A stretch of 64,000 nucleotides of DNA from Candidatus Binatia bacterium (GCA_026004215.1 BPIR01000001.1:896566-960565); one strand, 5' to 3'. Shown: positions 1-9,962, counted from the stretch's first letter. The notes: generated by a model from the letters alone, not told the origin. Made by a program: numbers and translations.

Positions 1-602
1 TCGACGCCCGTATGCGTGTCCACCGCCCACGGTTCCACTTTCCGGATCGCTTCGGCGACGTTCTCGGGTGTGAGGCCACCCGCAAGAATCACCGGCACCT
101 TTACGCTGCGGACGATCTCCGCGCTGATCGCCCAATCATGGGTCTTCCCCGTGGCGCCACGCCGCCCGGTTGCCGGATCGTACGTGTCGAGGATGAGCGC
201 ATCCACGCGCCGCTCCCATGCGCGCGCCTGGGCAACGGCTTCCGGACCCGTGACCAGCACGGCTCGAATGATTTTCAAATGCGGCTGGGCCACCCGCACC
301 ATTTCGAGCTCCGCGACCGGGAAATCACCATGCAACTGGATGGCGCTGACACCGAGATACCGTGCCAGTTCGATGGCACTGCGAGCATCGCTGACGTACG
401 TAATCGCGACCGAGGCGATGAACGGCGGCAGCGCTTGAATAATGGATCGCGCCTTGGCCTCGGTCAGATCGTCGTGCACGCCCTCGGGAAGGCGCACGGT
501 GAAACCCAAAGCGTCCACTCCGAGGCGCTCGAGGAACAAGGCTTCTTCGAGGCTCGAAACACCCGCCACTTGGATGCGTACTGCCCGCGGTTCACCGGCC
601 AT
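1..602 (-). CDS. TrpF-like phosphoribosylanthranilate isomerase (3' end off the window)
   Basis: Read on the minus strand from the ATG at 602, this gives about 200 residues of an intact TIM-barrel protein of the TrpF family, which isomerises phosphoribosylanthranilate in tryptophan synthesis. Family landmarks are visible: LEEALF after strand 1, LPPF, AIQLHGD, LILDTYDP with the expected acidic residue, TGKT and the phosphate-binding GGLTPENV. The usual KICGIT around the catalytic cysteine reads RIQVAGV, so the Cys is Ala, and the SSGV phosphate motif near the end is HTGV. The gene is therefore either a paralogue with another substrate or a weak TrpF. It is divergent from the ATPase at 699. The C-terminus lies beyond base 1. 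Confidence 0.75.
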   Translation of the reverse strand, partial: MAGEPRAVRIQVAGVSSLEEALFLERLGVDALGFTVRLPEGVHDDLTEAKARSIIQALPPFIASVAITYVSDARSAIELARYLGVSAIQLHGDFPVAELEMVRVAQPHLKIIRAVLVTGPEAVAQARAWERRVDALILDTYDPATGRRGATGKTHDWAISAEIVRSVKVPVILAGGLTPENVAEAIRKVEPWAVDTHTGV

Positions 603-698
603 GGTCACCGCCTAACAAAGGACATACGCGGGGAAAACCAACCGATCGCCCTCTTCTCACGCGAACGCGAGCGTGCAAGACAACCACCGACCCAGCAC

Positions 699-3515
699 AT
701 GGCAACCGTGGAGCAGAATGGCAACCCGGCTGGTGCGGGGCGAATTTCTCCATTCCGGTGGGCAGAAGCGCCGCTGCACGAGGTCCTTCGCGCTTTGGCC
801 AGCAGCACGACCGGCCTCTCCCACGAAGAGGCCCGGCGGCGCCTAGATCGTTTCGGCCCCAACGTGACACCGCGGGTTCCGCGCACTCCCTGGTACGTCC
901 ACCTCGCGCAAAACTTTGTTCACTTTTTCGCTGTGCTGCTGTGGTGCGCGGCTGCGCTCGCCTGGTTCTCCGGCACTCCACAACTCGCCGTGGCCATTGT
1001 CCTGGTCGTCTTGGTCAATGGCATCTTCGGCTTTTGGCAAGAATACCAAGCAGAGCGCGCCGCCGAGGCCCTGGAAGCGCTGCTTCCCAAGCAGGTTTTG
1101 GTCCGACGCAACGGACACGAATTCGTGGTTTCCGCGGCGGAAGTCGTGCCCGGAGACCTCTTAGTGCTGCGCCCTGGCGAGGCCGTTGCCGCCGACGCTC
1201 GGGTAATTTCGAGCCAAGGACTGCACATGGATCTCTCGCATCTCACCGGGGAGTCACGCCCCCTGCCTCGCACGGCGGAGCCGGCCACGCTCGGGCGCGA
1301 CTCGCTCCTGGCTGCACCCAACCTCGTATTTGCCGGCTGCTTTGTCGCCAGTGGCACGGGCGAAGCCGTTGTTTTCGCCACCGGTGCGGCCACTCAATTT
1401 GGCCAACTGGCACGGTTGGCCCAGCAGCAACCGCAGCGGCCGAGCCCGCTGGAACGCGAGATGCAGCACATCGTTCGCGTGGTTACCGCGGTCGCTCTGA
1501 CTCTAGGCGTTGCTTGCTTCTGGGCAGCGGAAACGTGGGGTGGGCTCGCACTGCGAGATGCCTTCGCCTTTGCGTTGGGGATGATTGTCGCCAACGTACC
1601 GGAAGGCCTGCTTCCCACCCTCACGCTGGCGCTTGCGGTCAGTGCGCGCACGCTCGCGCGGCGCAACGCCCTCGTCAAACGGCTCTCCACGATCGAAGCC
1701 CTGGGGGCAACCACGGTCATTTTGACGGACAAAACCGGCACTCTCACGCAAAACGACATGACCGTGTGCGAGGTCTGGCTTGCCGACAAGAGCATCGGGT
1801 TCCGCGATTTTCGCACGTCTCCACCGATTCCGGCCCCGCCTTGTCCGCCAAAGGACACGGAGTTCCACGAAGAGGGGCGGCTGTGGCACCTTCTCCGCTG
1901 TGCCGCTTTGTGCTCCAACGTGGAGCTCCGTTACCCTCGCAAGCCGGGCGAACAACCTCGCTATGTCGGCGACCCGACCGAAGTCGCACTCTTGGCCGCC
2001 GCGGAGCGGGTGGGCATTGACATGGATCAGCTCGAACGCTGGCCGCGGCTGGCCGAACTTCCCTTCGAATCCTCGCGCAAGCGGATGACGACGGTTCATC
2101 GCGTCGGCAACGTGCTCGTCGCCTGCACCAAAGGAGCGTGGAGCGAGGTCGGTCCCTGCTGCCGCTTCGTGGCTGGCCCCGAGGGCATTGCAGACCTGAC
2201 ACCGCTGGTACGCGAGGAACTCGCACGCCGACACGACGCTCTGGCGAGCCGCGGTTACCGCGTTCTTGCCATCGCAGAACGACAACTGCCTGCGGAGCTG
2301 CCCATCGAGGCACAACCCTCCGAGATCGAACGCGACCTCGTGTTCTTAGGATTCGTTGCTTTGGAGGACCCCCCGCGGCCCGAAGTTCCCGCGGCCATTG
2401 CGGCCTGCAAGCGAGCCGGAATCCGCGTGTGCATGGTCACGGGCGACGATCCCCTCACGGCAACGGCCATTGCCAAAGAGATCGGCCTCCACACGGAGAC
2501 GCCGCTGGTGCTGACGGGGAAGGAGCTCGATCACTACCATGCAGCGGCACGGGAACAGTTGCTCTCCGCACACCGCGACATCCTGTTCGCGCGCGTGGCG
2601 CCCGAGCACAAGCTCCGGCTCGTAGAAGCATTCCAGCGGCTGGGCGAGATCGTGGCGGTCACGGGCGACGGCGTCAACGATGCTCCGGCGCTGCGCGGTG
2701 CCGAAATCGGCATTGCTATGGGAGCCACTGGTACGGACGTGGCTCGCGAGGCTGCCGACTTGATCTTGGCGGACGACAATTTTGCCACCATCGTCACCGC
2801 GATCGAGTACGGACGCGCCGTGTTCGACAATGTGCGCAAGTTCGTGACCTATATCTTCGCGAGCAACATCCCCGAGATCGTGCCGTTTCTCGTTTTTGTA
2901 TTGGCTGGCGTTCCCCTCCCGTTAACTGTCGCGCAGATTCTGGCCGTGGATCTCGGGACAGACTTGCTCCCGGCACTGGCTCTGGGACGCGAACCCGCCG
3001 AGCCGGGCGTGATGGAGCGGCCCCCCAGGTCGCGCCGCGAACGCATTCTTTCCTGGCCCACGTTGCTGCGCGCATACGCTTGGCTCGGACCGATCCAAGC
3101 CGCCCTCTCCTTAGGGGCATTTTTCTATGCTTACTGGCTCGCCGGTTGGCGGCCCGGGACGGCGCTACCCGCAACCGGGTTCGTTTACGCCACCGCCACG
3201 ACCATGACCTTCGTCGGCATCGTCGCTTGTCAAGTCGGCAATGCGTTCGCTTGCCGCAGCCCGAACCTATCGGTACGGGCTTTGGGCTGGAAGACCAACC
3301 CCGCACTTTGGGTCGCCATCGCCTGCGAACTCGCGCTTTGCTGCGCGTTCGTTTACGTGCGGCCGTTGGCGAAGGTGTTCGGGTTCGCTCCGTTGCGCTG
3401 GGAGCATTGGGAGCTGGTGGCGATGTATCCCTTCATCATGCTGGGGCTCGAGGAATTGCGCAAACGCCTGGCTCGATTTCTCGCTTCCCGCTCACACAGG
3501 CTCGAGGCCGGCTAG
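699..3515 (+). CDS. P2-type cation ATPase resembling Na,K-ATPase alpha subunit
   Basis: A 938-residue P-type ATPase that should move cations across the inner membrane using ATP. The phosphorylated aspartate lies in DKTGTLT (about residue 344); TGES of the actuator domain and GDGVNDAP of the P-domain are present. Helix 4 reads VANVPEGLLPT, helix 5 SNIPEIVPF and helix 6 VDLGTDLLP. These keep the acidic cation ligands of the Na,K/H,K-ATPase branch (P2C) rather than SERCA. The frame is open far upstream of 699, but that stretch is antisense to the TrpF-like gene and not protein-like, so I start at the ATG followed by ATVEQN. The last 24 bases overlap the convergent helicase gene. Which ion it carries cannot be read from sequence. 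Confidence 0.9.
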   Translation: MATVEQNGNPAGAGRISPFRWAEAPLHEVLRALASSTTGLSHEEARRRLDRFGPNVTPRVPRTPWYVHLAQNFVHFFAVLLWCAAALAWFSGTPQLAVAIVLVVLVNGIFGFWQEYQAERAAEALEALLPKQVLVRRNGHEFVVSAAEVVPGDLLVLRPGEAVAADARVISSQGLHMDLSHLTGESRPLPRTAEPATLGRDSLLAAPNLVFAGCFVASGTGEAVVFATGAATQFGQLARLAQQQPQRPSPLEREMQHIVRVVTAVALTLGVACFWAAETWGGLALRDAFAFALGMIVANVPEGLLPTLTLALAVSARTLARRNALVKRLSTIEALGATTVILTDKTGTLTQNDMTVCEVWLADKSIGFRDFRTSPPIPAPPCPPKDTEFHEEGRLWHLLRCAALCSNVELRYPRKPGEQPRYVGDPTEVALLAAAERVGIDMDQLERWPRLAELPFESSRKRMTTVHRVGNVLVACTKGAWSEVGPCCRFVAGPEGIADLTPLVREELARRHDALASRGYRVLAIAERQLPAELPIEAQPSEIERDLVFLGFVALEDPPRPEVPAAIAACKRAGIRVCMVTGDDPLTATAIAKEIGLHTETPLVLTGKELDHYHAAAREQLLSAHRDILFARVAPEHKLRLVEAFQRLGEIVAVTGDGVNDAPALRGAEIGIAMGATGTDVAREAADLILADDNFATIVTAIEYGRAVFDNVRKFVTYIFASNIPEIVPFLVFVLAGVPLPLTVAQILAVDLGTDLLPALALGREPAEPGVMERPPRSRRERILSWPTLLRAYAWLGPIQAALSLGAFFYAYWLAGWRPGTALPATGFVYATATTMTFVGIVACQVGNAFACRSPNLSVRALGWKTNPALWVAIACELALCCAFVYVRPLAKVFGFAPLRWEHWELVAMYPFIMLGLEELRKRLARFLASRSHRLEAG

Positions 3516-5648
3516 ACGGACCACCAGCTTCTTGCGCCCTCCCCGTTGAAACAGCACCACGACTTTTTGATCCTGCCCCGCGCCTTCCACCTGCAGAACG
3601 GTACCCACACCGAACGTCGGGTGGCGAACCTGCTGGCCCCGGCGCAAGCCGTCGTCATAGACCACGCGCGGCTCCGCAGCGGCCGGGCGGGGGGCTGCAC
3701 TGGCTTTCCGTGCCACCTCCCACGCAACTCGGTTGGTACCGAGAAACTCCACCACGTCGGTCGGGAGTTCGCGAATAAAGCGGCTCGGCTCGCTTTCCTG
3801 CACCTTACCGAACAACCGGCGCGCGGTGGCGTAGCTTAGATAGAGTTTTTCCCGCGCCCGGGTCATGCCGACGTAACACAGGCGGCGTTCTTCCTCGATG
3901 TCATCGCGATCGTCTTGCCGGCGTACCAAAGGGAACAGTCCTTCCTCCATCCCAACCAAAAATACGATGGGGAATTCCAATCCCTTGGCCGCGTGCAGGG
4001 TCATGAGCGTGAGCCGGTCCGCAGGACTCGTATAGGCATCGATGTCGGTCACCAGAGCTGCCTGCTCCAAAAAGTCAGCCAGCGATTGCTGCTGGGCCGC
4101 ATGTTCTTCCAGAGCACGCAGCAACTCTTCTACGTTGCGCCAGCGCTCCTCTGCTTCCGCACTGCCCTGCCGTTCGAGCCAGGCGCGATAGCCGGATTCC
4201 TCCACCACCCGCGCCGCCAGTTCGGCGTACGAAGACGTCTCGCTGCCCTGCCGCCACCTCTCGATCTGCTCGACAAAACTGCGCACGCGTTCGCCCGCCT
4301 GATGTTTCACGATTCCCCGCCCCACGGCGAGCTTGCACGCCGCGAGAAAGCTGCCAGCTTCATCTTCTAACGCCGCGATACGGCTGACCGTTGCCTCGCC
4401 AATCCCGCGCGGTGGCGCGTGGATCACGCGCTTGGCCGCCAGGCTATCCTGCGGATTCACGAGGAGTCGAAGATAGGCCAAAATGTCCTTGACTTCGGCG
4501 CGCGCAAAAAATCGCACTCCGCCCACCACGGTATACGGAAAACGGGCGCGCACAAATGCCTCTTCGAACACGCGCGACTGAGCATTGGTGCGGTAGAGAA
4601 CCACGATGTCTCCGAGATTGCGGCCGCGCTCGAGTAACCGGCGGATTTCCCCTGCCACCCACTCCGCTTCACGCGTGTCGTCGCTCCAAGCAGCCACGGT
4701 GACCTTCTCGCCCAGCGGGTTTTCCGTCCACAATGTTTTGCCCTTGCGCATGCAATTGTTGGCCACCACCTGCGAAGCGGCGCGCAAAATCGCACCGGTC
4801 GAGCGATAGTTTTGCTCCAAGTAAATCACGCGCGCCTCTGGGTAGTCGCGCTCGAAGTCCAAGATGTTGCGGATCTCCGCCCCCCGCCAACCGTAAATGG
4901 ACTGATCTTCGTCGCCCACCACACACAAGTTTCGGTGTGGCTCCGCCAGGTACCGGACCAAACGATACTGCACAGCGTTCGTGTCTTGGTACTCGTCCAC
5001 GAGAATATGGTCGAACCGGTTTTGCCACCGCTCCCGCGCGTCCGGAAATTCCTCGAACAGCCGCAACACGAGCAGCAAGAGATCGCCAAAATCCATCGCG
5101 CCGCTCGCATGCAAACGTCGTTGATACAAGCGGTACAGCTCGGCAAATTGCTCTTCGCGTGGCGACGAGGGATAAAACTTCTCCGCCGTAACGCCACGGT
5201 TTTTACATTGGTCCAGCATGCTCGTGGCGAGCGGCACCGGAAAGCGATCGGTCGCGATTTTGAGTTCCGCCAAGCAGTCGCGCACGAGCCGCTGCTGATC
5301 TTGATCGTCGTAAATCACGAAATCGCGCGGGTAGCCCAATACGGGAGCCTCGACCCGCAAGAGACGCGCACATGTCGAGTGAAACGTAGAAATCCAGGGA
5401 ATCTGCTCTCCGACGAGCTGCTGGACGCGGGCACGCATTTCGCCCGCCGCTTTGTTCGTGAAGGTCACCGCCAAAATTCGCTCTGCCGCCACTCCCCGCG
5501 CACCAATGAGATGCGCCACCCGGCACGTGAGAGTGCGGGTTTTCCCCGATCCGGCGCCGGCCAAAATCAACAGGGGACCTTGCGGGTGCAGCACCGCCTC
5601 ACGCTGCACAGGATTCAGCCGCTCTAACCAAGTGGCCATGCTGGGCAT
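3492..5648 (-). CDS. pcrA: UvrD/PcrA-type superfamily 1 DNA helicase
   Basis: A 718-residue 3'-5' DNA helicase acting in nucleotide excision and mismatch repair and in clearing replication blocks. Visible motifs: the Q-motif LNPVQREAV, Walker A GAGSGKT (residues 31-37), TFTNKAA, ISTFHS, Walker B DEYQDTN, QSIYGWRGA, the QNYRS motif, and TLHAAKGLEF. The C-terminus carries the Tudor-like tail typical of PcrA (GQQVRHPTFGVGTV). Length is normal for the family. A GGAGG lies 3 bases before the first ATG and 12 before a second ATG at 5639, so the true start could be either. It is transcribed away from rtcA with only a short gap and may share its transcript. Confidence 0.95.
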   Translation of the reverse strand: MPSMATWLERLNPVQREAVLHPQGPLLILAGAGSGKTRTLTCRVAHLIGARGVAAERILAVTFTNKAAGEMRARVQQLVGEQIPWISTFHSTCARLLRVEAPVLGYPRDFVIYDDQDQQRLVRDCLAELKIATDRFPVPLATSMLDQCKNRGVTAEKFYPSSPREEQFAELYRLYQRRLHASGAMDFGDLLLLVLRLFEEFPDARERWQNRFDHILVDEYQDTNAVQYRLVRYLAEPHRNLCVVGDEDQSIYGWRGAEIRNILDFERDYPEARVIYLEQNYRSTGAILRAASQVVANNCMRKGKTLWTENPLGEKVTVAAWSDDTREAEWVAGEIRRLLERGRNLGDIVVLYRTNAQSRVFEEAFVRARFPYTVVGGVRFFARAEVKDILAYLRLLVNPQDSLAAKRVIHAPPRGIGEATVSRIAALEDEAGSFLAACKLAVGRGIVKHQAGERVRSFVEQIERWRQGSETSSYAELAARVVEESGYRAWLERQGSAEAEERWRNVEELLRALEEHAAQQQSLADFLEQAALVTDIDAYTSPADRLTLMTLHAAKGLEFPIVFLVGMEEGLFPLVRRQDDRDDIEEERRLCYVGMTRAREKLYLSYATARRLFGKVQESEPSRFIRELPTDVVEFLGTNRVAWEVARKASAAPRPAAAEPRVVYDDGLRRGQQVRHPTFGVGTVLQVEGAGQDQKVVVLFQRGGRKKLVVRLAGLEPV

Positions 5649-5709
5649 CCACCTCCAACCGGAAAGCTTTCCTCGCTAGCGCAAACCAAGCACGCGCACA
5701 AAAGCACGC

Positions 5710-6723
5710 TCAGCCAACGGCAATCAGGAAATCGTCGGGCCCTTGCGGCTCGCAGCGAACGGCACAGCCGAGAAAAGACTCGATCACGCGGCGGTTGGTC
5801 TCGGTATGACTCGACGGAGTCAGCGTACGAAAGCGCCCGCGAGCCACAGCCAGCGGAAGCAGAAGCTGATCCGCTAGGTGCACGCCCACGGGCACGTTGG
5901 CATTCAGGTAGCGCATGGCCTCCTGGCAAGCCTCGCGCGCCACCTGCTCGGCCCGCACTCCGCGTTGACCGAATCCCACTGCCATTTCCACGATCTCCGC
6001 GCTTTCCATACTGAGAAGCAACACGTTTCCCGGCCCTTGGCCCGGCGGCAACACCTCGGTAATCAGCGCGGCTTCGTCCCAACCCAAAACCTTGCGCACG
6101 ACCTGTAGCTCGCGGTGCGCGATTTGGGTTGGAAGGTCCGCCACCAGGGCGCGCGCGAGCACCGCCTCCACAGCTCCCCGCTCGGTGAGCGCCAGCGGGC
6201 GCCATTCTCGGACAGGCTCGATGTCCACAGAAAAACGACCACCGCCGCGAGGGTAAAAGCCGTAGCGATGAAGCGTCGCGGTCACCGTTGCGCCCATGCG
6301 GCGCAAGATCGGTAGATACACCGTGGCCATGAAATCATACGGAGGCGCACCCGGATTGTGCGTACCCCCTTCGAACACGGCGTGGGATGGCTCGCCAGCA
6401 CACAGAAGCGGAATGAGCACGGTCTGCAACACCAACGTGGCGCTTCCCGCCGAGCCGACCGCGAATTCATACGTGCCTCCCCGCACACGTTGCGGGCGAA
6501 ACACGATCTCACCAGAGCCGATCACCGCACCGTCCACTTCGGCCGAACTGATGCGGGCCGCGGCTTGCACTGCAGCGAGGTGCTGGCGGAGCAGCCCCGG
6601 ACGCGACCGCCGAGCCCGGATGTTGTACATGCGAAAGGGCTGCCCGGTAAGCACGGACAGAGCGAGCGCACTCCGCAAAATTTGCCCCCCACCCTCGCCG
6701 CTCGCACCGTCGAGAACGATCAT
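5710..6723 (-). CDS. rtcA: RNA 3'-terminal phosphate cyclase
   Basis: A 337-residue RtcA, which converts RNA 3'-phosphates to 2',3'-cyclic phosphates through an adenylylated histidine. The N-terminus has the family hallmark EGGGQILRSALALS, followed by ARRSRPGLLRQHL. GGTHNPGAPPYDF and YPRGGGR are also diagnostic. The histidine that becomes adenylylated is most likely His306 in SSHTETN near the C-terminus. GGGAGG sits 9 bases upstream of the ATG. No RtcB ligase or RtcR regulator is in this window, so the classical rtcBA operon is not preserved here; the neighbour downstream is the helicase. Confidence 0.95.
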   Translation of the reverse strand: MIVLDGASGEGGGQILRSALALSVLTGQPFRMYNIRARRSRPGLLRQHLAAVQAAARISSAEVDGAVIGSGEIVFRPQRVRGGTYEFAVGSAGSATLVLQTVLIPLLCAGEPSHAVFEGGTHNPGAPPYDFMATVYLPILRRMGATVTATLHRYGFYPRGGGRFSVDIEPVREWRPLALTERGAVEAVLARALVADLPTQIAHRELQVVRKVLGWDEAALITEVLPPGQGPGNVLLLSMESAEIVEMAVGFGQRGVRAEQVAREACQEAMRYLNANVPVGVHLADQLLLPLAVARGRFRTLTPSSHTETNRRVIESFLGCAVRCEPQGPDDFLIAVG

Positions 6724-6831
6724 CTCGGCCTGCCTCCCTGAGCCATCAGCCTTTTTACACGCTCGCAGCCGCGCGGGTCACCCCCTCGAGGGACGGACCG
6801 GATCGAATCCTTCGGGCGGCCTCCGCACCGG

Positions 6832-7359
6832 CTAACGCAGGCGCGTGTAGCGAAACGTCTGCTTCGAGTCCGGATCCTGTAAAACGAGCTTCTTGCCATC
6901 GAAACGCACTTCGCGAACCACACGCAGCGTTCGTGGAGTGGGAGTGGCTGCCGTGCCCTCATTACCGGGAACTGGGCTCACCACCTTGCGCGGCACCGGC
7001 AGCCCCAGATCGATCACCAACTTCCCTTCGGGAGTGACCTCGTACTTCGCGGTCATTTCGACTGTGTGGCTTTTGCCGACGAAAGACCCGTCAGGGCGAA
7101 ACTCGAGCTCGTCTTCCCCGTCCTCGATTTTCCAGCGGCCAATCAACGCCTTTAGCACCTTGCGTTGCTTCGCCGTCAGTTTTGGGGTCGCCGCCGGACT
7201 CCCTTCGGCCGCAACGGCAACTGGAGGCTTCGGGGCCTTCTCCACCCGAGGCGCTTCCGCCCAAACACTGCTGGCCAAGATCGCCACCAATCCAACGATC
7301 GCGGGCCCAGGCAAGAACCACGGTTTCCCGGCGAGGCGCAAGCTTCCAAACATACGCAT
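6832..7359 (-). CDS. exported protein of unknown function (lipocalin-like beta domain possible)
   Basis: A 175-residue protein starting at MRMFGS, with GGAAGGAG about 10 bases upstream. Residues 1-35 form a signal peptide ending near VWAEA. After an Ala/Pro-rich linker the mature part starts LTAKQRKVLKALIGRWKIE, then a series of short beta strands with repeated FRPDG, KYEVTPEGKL and VRFDGKKLVLQD. A GRW followed by strand repeats is seen in lipocalin-like stress proteins, but the match is too weak to name it. It faces the beta-propeller gene at 7549 across a divergent promoter region. Confidence 0.65.
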   Translation of the reverse strand: MRMFGSLRLAGKPWFLPGPAIVGLVAILASSVWAEAPRVEKAPKPPVAVAAEGSPAATPKLTAKQRKVLKALIGRWKIEDGEDELEFRPDGSFVGKSHTVEMTAKYEVTPEGKLVIDLGLPVPRKVVSPVPGNEGTAATPTPRTLRVVREVRFDGKKLVLQDPDSKQTFRYTRLR

Positions 7360-7494
7360 TGTTTCCCTTGCTCCTTCCTTCGCGCTGCGTGACCCCGGGG
7401 TGTTTACCGTCGCTGCCGGCACAATGCCACCGATCCTCGGAAGCCCGTCCCGTGGCTCCGTAACCGCCGCATCGGGCAACGAGAGTTTGTGGGG

Positions 7495-7523
7495 TTGACC
7501 AGCGTCGAGCATGCGGGTAGGAA
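7495..7523 (+). promoter_or_regulatory. sigma70-like promoter for the dockerin propeller gene
   Basis: TTGACC, a 17-base spacer and TAGGAA end 25 bases before the ATG at 7549. The position favours the start at 7549 over the in-frame codon at 7489, which would lie upstream of the promoter. Confidence 0.4.
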
Positions 7524-7548
7524 GATGGCTCCCCGGGGGAGCTTGCCA

Positions 7549-9894
7549 ATGAGACGCATTCTGAACGGAGTAATTTTCTTTGGGCTGGTCACCACATGGG
7601 TAGGGGTGCGCATTGCTCCAGCGTTCGCCGCTGTTCTCAATGTGACCGCTTTCGGTACTGGGCCAAATACCGCGCCGCTGGGGATCACTGTAGGACCCGA
7701 CGGTAACCTGTGGTTCACGCTGCGCACCGCGCATCAGGTTTGGCGGGCGACTCCGGACGGAACGCTGACTAGCTTCGGAATTCCCACTGCCAATGCCGGC
7801 CCGTCGGCCATTACCGTGGGGCCAGACGGTGCTCTGTGGTTCGTAGAGCAAAGCGCGAACAAGATCGCTCGCATGACGACCAGCGGGGTGGTGACCAACG
7901 AGATCACCGTGCCCACCGCAGCCGCGGGGGTTCTCGACATCACGAGCGATGGCGTGAGCCGCGTGTGGTTCACGGAGTTCTCCAAGAACAAAATCGGCTA
8001 TATCGACACCAGCGCCACACCGCTCACTGCCGTGGAAATTGCGGTGCCCGTGGATCCGGGGCTGGGAGAGCCCCGCCCTCACTCGATCACCCTCGGGCCG
8101 GACGGGGCCGTCTGGTTTACACAATACAACGATAGCCGCATCGGCCGCGTGGATCTCGACACCCTCACGATCCAGCAGTTCCCGCTACCCGCGCCGTTTA
8201 GTTTTCCGCGGGGAATCACCACGGGGCCTGACGGCATGCTTTGGGTTGTCGAGTCCGGCGTCGGCACGCGCGTTGCGCGCATCGATCCGGCAAATCCGAG
8301 CAACGTTACCGAGCTTCCCGTCACGGCAAACAGCGGCCCATTCAACATCACCGTCGGGCCGGACGGCAACCTGTGGTTCACGATGCAAAGCGCCGGCGCG
8401 CTCGGACGGGTTCTCCCGCTACCCACCCCGTCGTTCCAGCAGTTTTCTTTCCCAGCATTACCGACGCCCGTGCAAGGTCCAGTCGGCCTGGCCACCGGCC
8501 CCGACGATAATCTCTGGGTAACCGCACAATTTTCCAATCAACTTCTCCGCGTCGAATTTCCGGTCGAAACCCCCACGCCCACACGCACAGCAACGCCCAC
8601 CCCCACGGCCACCGCCACAGCAACGGACACTCCGAGCCCCACCGCAACCGCCACCGCAACGGCAACCGCGACCCACACAGCCACCGCAACGGCGACCGAT
8701 ACGCCCTCGCCTTCCCCGACGAGCACGGAGACTGCTACCCCCACTCATACCGACACTGCGACGCCAACCGCGACCGCGACTCCGACCGCGTCCGAAACGC
8801 CGACCGCTACAGTGACGGCAACCGACTCTCCGTCTCCCACGGCAACCGAAACCCCAACAGAGTCTCCTTCTCCCACGGCGACAGCAACGGAAACCGCAAC
8901 ACCGAGCGCGACTCCAACCAGCACAGACACGCCGACACCCACCGAAACTCCGACCGAGACGGCCACTCCGTCGCCCACCGAAACCGCCACGGACACGCCA
9001 ACGCCAACACTCACCGCGACGGCGACCGAAACACCTACGGAGACCCCGACTCCGGAGCCGACCGCAACGCCGACAGAAACTCAAACTCCGACGGAAACGG
9101 CCACCCCCACCGAAACCCACACTCCAACAGAAACTGCGACGCCGACGGAAACAACCACACCGACCCCAACCTTCACGCCCACAGATACCGCAACGCCGAG
9201 CGTGACGCCCACAGACACTCCCAGTCCAACCGCAACCGAGTCACCCACACCGACGGAGACTGCCACGGAGACGCCGCCCGCTACGGCCACCGAAACCGCA
9301 ACGCAGACGCCTACGGAGACCGAAACTCCAACGCCCACAACTACGCCCACGGAAACGGCCGAACCGACCGCTACCGACACTGCTCCGCCTACGGCCACTC
9401 CGACGAACACCGCCGAGCCCACGGCGACAGCAACGGATACTCATACGCCCGAGCCGACCGACACGCCGACACCGGAACCCACGCTGACGCCAAGTGCGAC
9501 CCACACCGAAACCCCCACAGAAACCGCCACCGCAACGGCAACCGATACGCCGACTCCCACTCCCACGGAAACACCTACCCCCACAGCAACAGCCACCGAG
9601 TCGCCTACTGCTACATCCACCCATACGGAAACTCCCACAGCGACGGAAACCCCGACGGTAACCCCGTCCCCGACGCCCAACCTCTGCCCCGGCGATTGCA
9701 ACGGAAATGGGGAGGTGACCATTGACGAACTGATCCGCCTGGTGAACCTGGCCCTCGACAGACTTCCAGTGAGCGCTTGTGGTGCCGGCGACTTGTCGGG
9801 CGATCAGCGCATTACGGTGGACGAGATTATGGTGGCCGTGAACGCTGCACTGGCAGGTTGTCCATTCCAACCCAACGGCGCAGCTACACGGTAA
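7549..9894 (+). CDS. exported Vgb-like beta-propeller with Thr-Pro linker and C-terminal dockerin
   Basis: A 781-residue exported protein with three parts. After a signal peptide (ending near PAFA), residues 30-338 are six or so blades of a streptogramin-lyase (Vgb) type propeller, each marked by GPDGNLWFT or a close variant. Residues 340-712 are an unbroken Thr/Pro/Ala/Glu-rich linker of TPT and TET steps; the codons for these steps vary widely. Residues 713-770 are a type I dockerin-like module: two calcium loops ([12 protein letters not shown] and [12 protein letters not shown]), each followed by a helix. GGGGGAG lies 8 bases upstream of the ATG. The dockerin predicts docking to a cohesin protein such as the one at 49065-50939. 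Lyase activity is doubtful; the propeller may simply bind ligand. Confidence 0.85.
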   Translation: MRRILNGVIFFGLVTTWVGVRIAPAFAAVLNVTAFGTGPNTAPLGITVGPDGNLWFTLRTAHQVWRATPDGTLTSFGIPTANAGPSAITVGPDGALWFVEQSANKIARMTTSGVVTNEITVPTAAAGVLDITSDGVSRVWFTEFSKNKIGYIDTSATPLTAVEIAVPVDPGLGEPRPHSITLGPDGAVWFTQYNDSRIGRVDLDTLTIQQFPLPAPFSFPRGITTGPDGMLWVVESGVGTRVARIDPANPSNVTELPVTANSGPFNITVGPDGNLWFTMQSAGALGRVLPLPTPSFQQFSFPALPTPVQGPVGLATGPDDNLWVTAQFSNQLLRVEFPVETPTPTRTATPTPTATATATDTPSPTATATATATATHTATATATDTPSPSPTSTETATPTHTDTATPTATATPTASETPTATVTATDSPSPTATETPTESPSPTATATETATPSATPTSTDTPTPTETPTETATPSPTETATDTPTPTLTATATETPTETPTPEPTATPTETQTPTETATPTETHTPTETATPTETTTPTPTFTPTDTATPSVTPTDTPSPTATESPTPTETATETPPATATETATQTPTETETPTPTTTPTETAEPTATDTAPPTATPTNTAEPTATATDTHTPEPTDTPTPEPTLTPSATHTETPTETATATATDTPTPTPTETPTPTATATESPTATSTHTETPTATETPTVTPSPTPNLCPGDCNGNGEVTIDELIRLVNLALDRLPVSACGAGDLSGDQRITVDEIMVAVNAALAGCPFQPNGAATR

Positions 9895-9930
9895 ACATCC
9901 GGCGAGACTTCTTCGCCAACTGCGTTATCG

Positions 9931-9962
9931 CGCCGGGCGCACTCTCCTGCCAACGCCCGGCG
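9931..9962 (+). terminator. possible terminator hairpin after the dockerin propeller gene
   Basis: CGCCGGGCG and CGCCCGGCG form a 9-bp perfect stem with a 14-base loop, 36 bases after the stop. No T run follows. Two more weak GC-rich hairpins occur at about 10060-10080 and 10101-10120; nothing else is visible before the sulfotransferase end at 10180. Confidence 0.4.

Noticed and set aside
12-698. Long N-terminal extension of the P-type ATPase frame
   Set aside because: It runs antisense to an intact TrpF-like protein and has no ATPase-family similarity; the true start is placed at 699.
8458-9870. Gly/Arg/Val-rich open frames antisense to the Thr-Pro linker
   Set aside because: Composition is dictated by the complementary Thr-Pro codons; no start context or domain.
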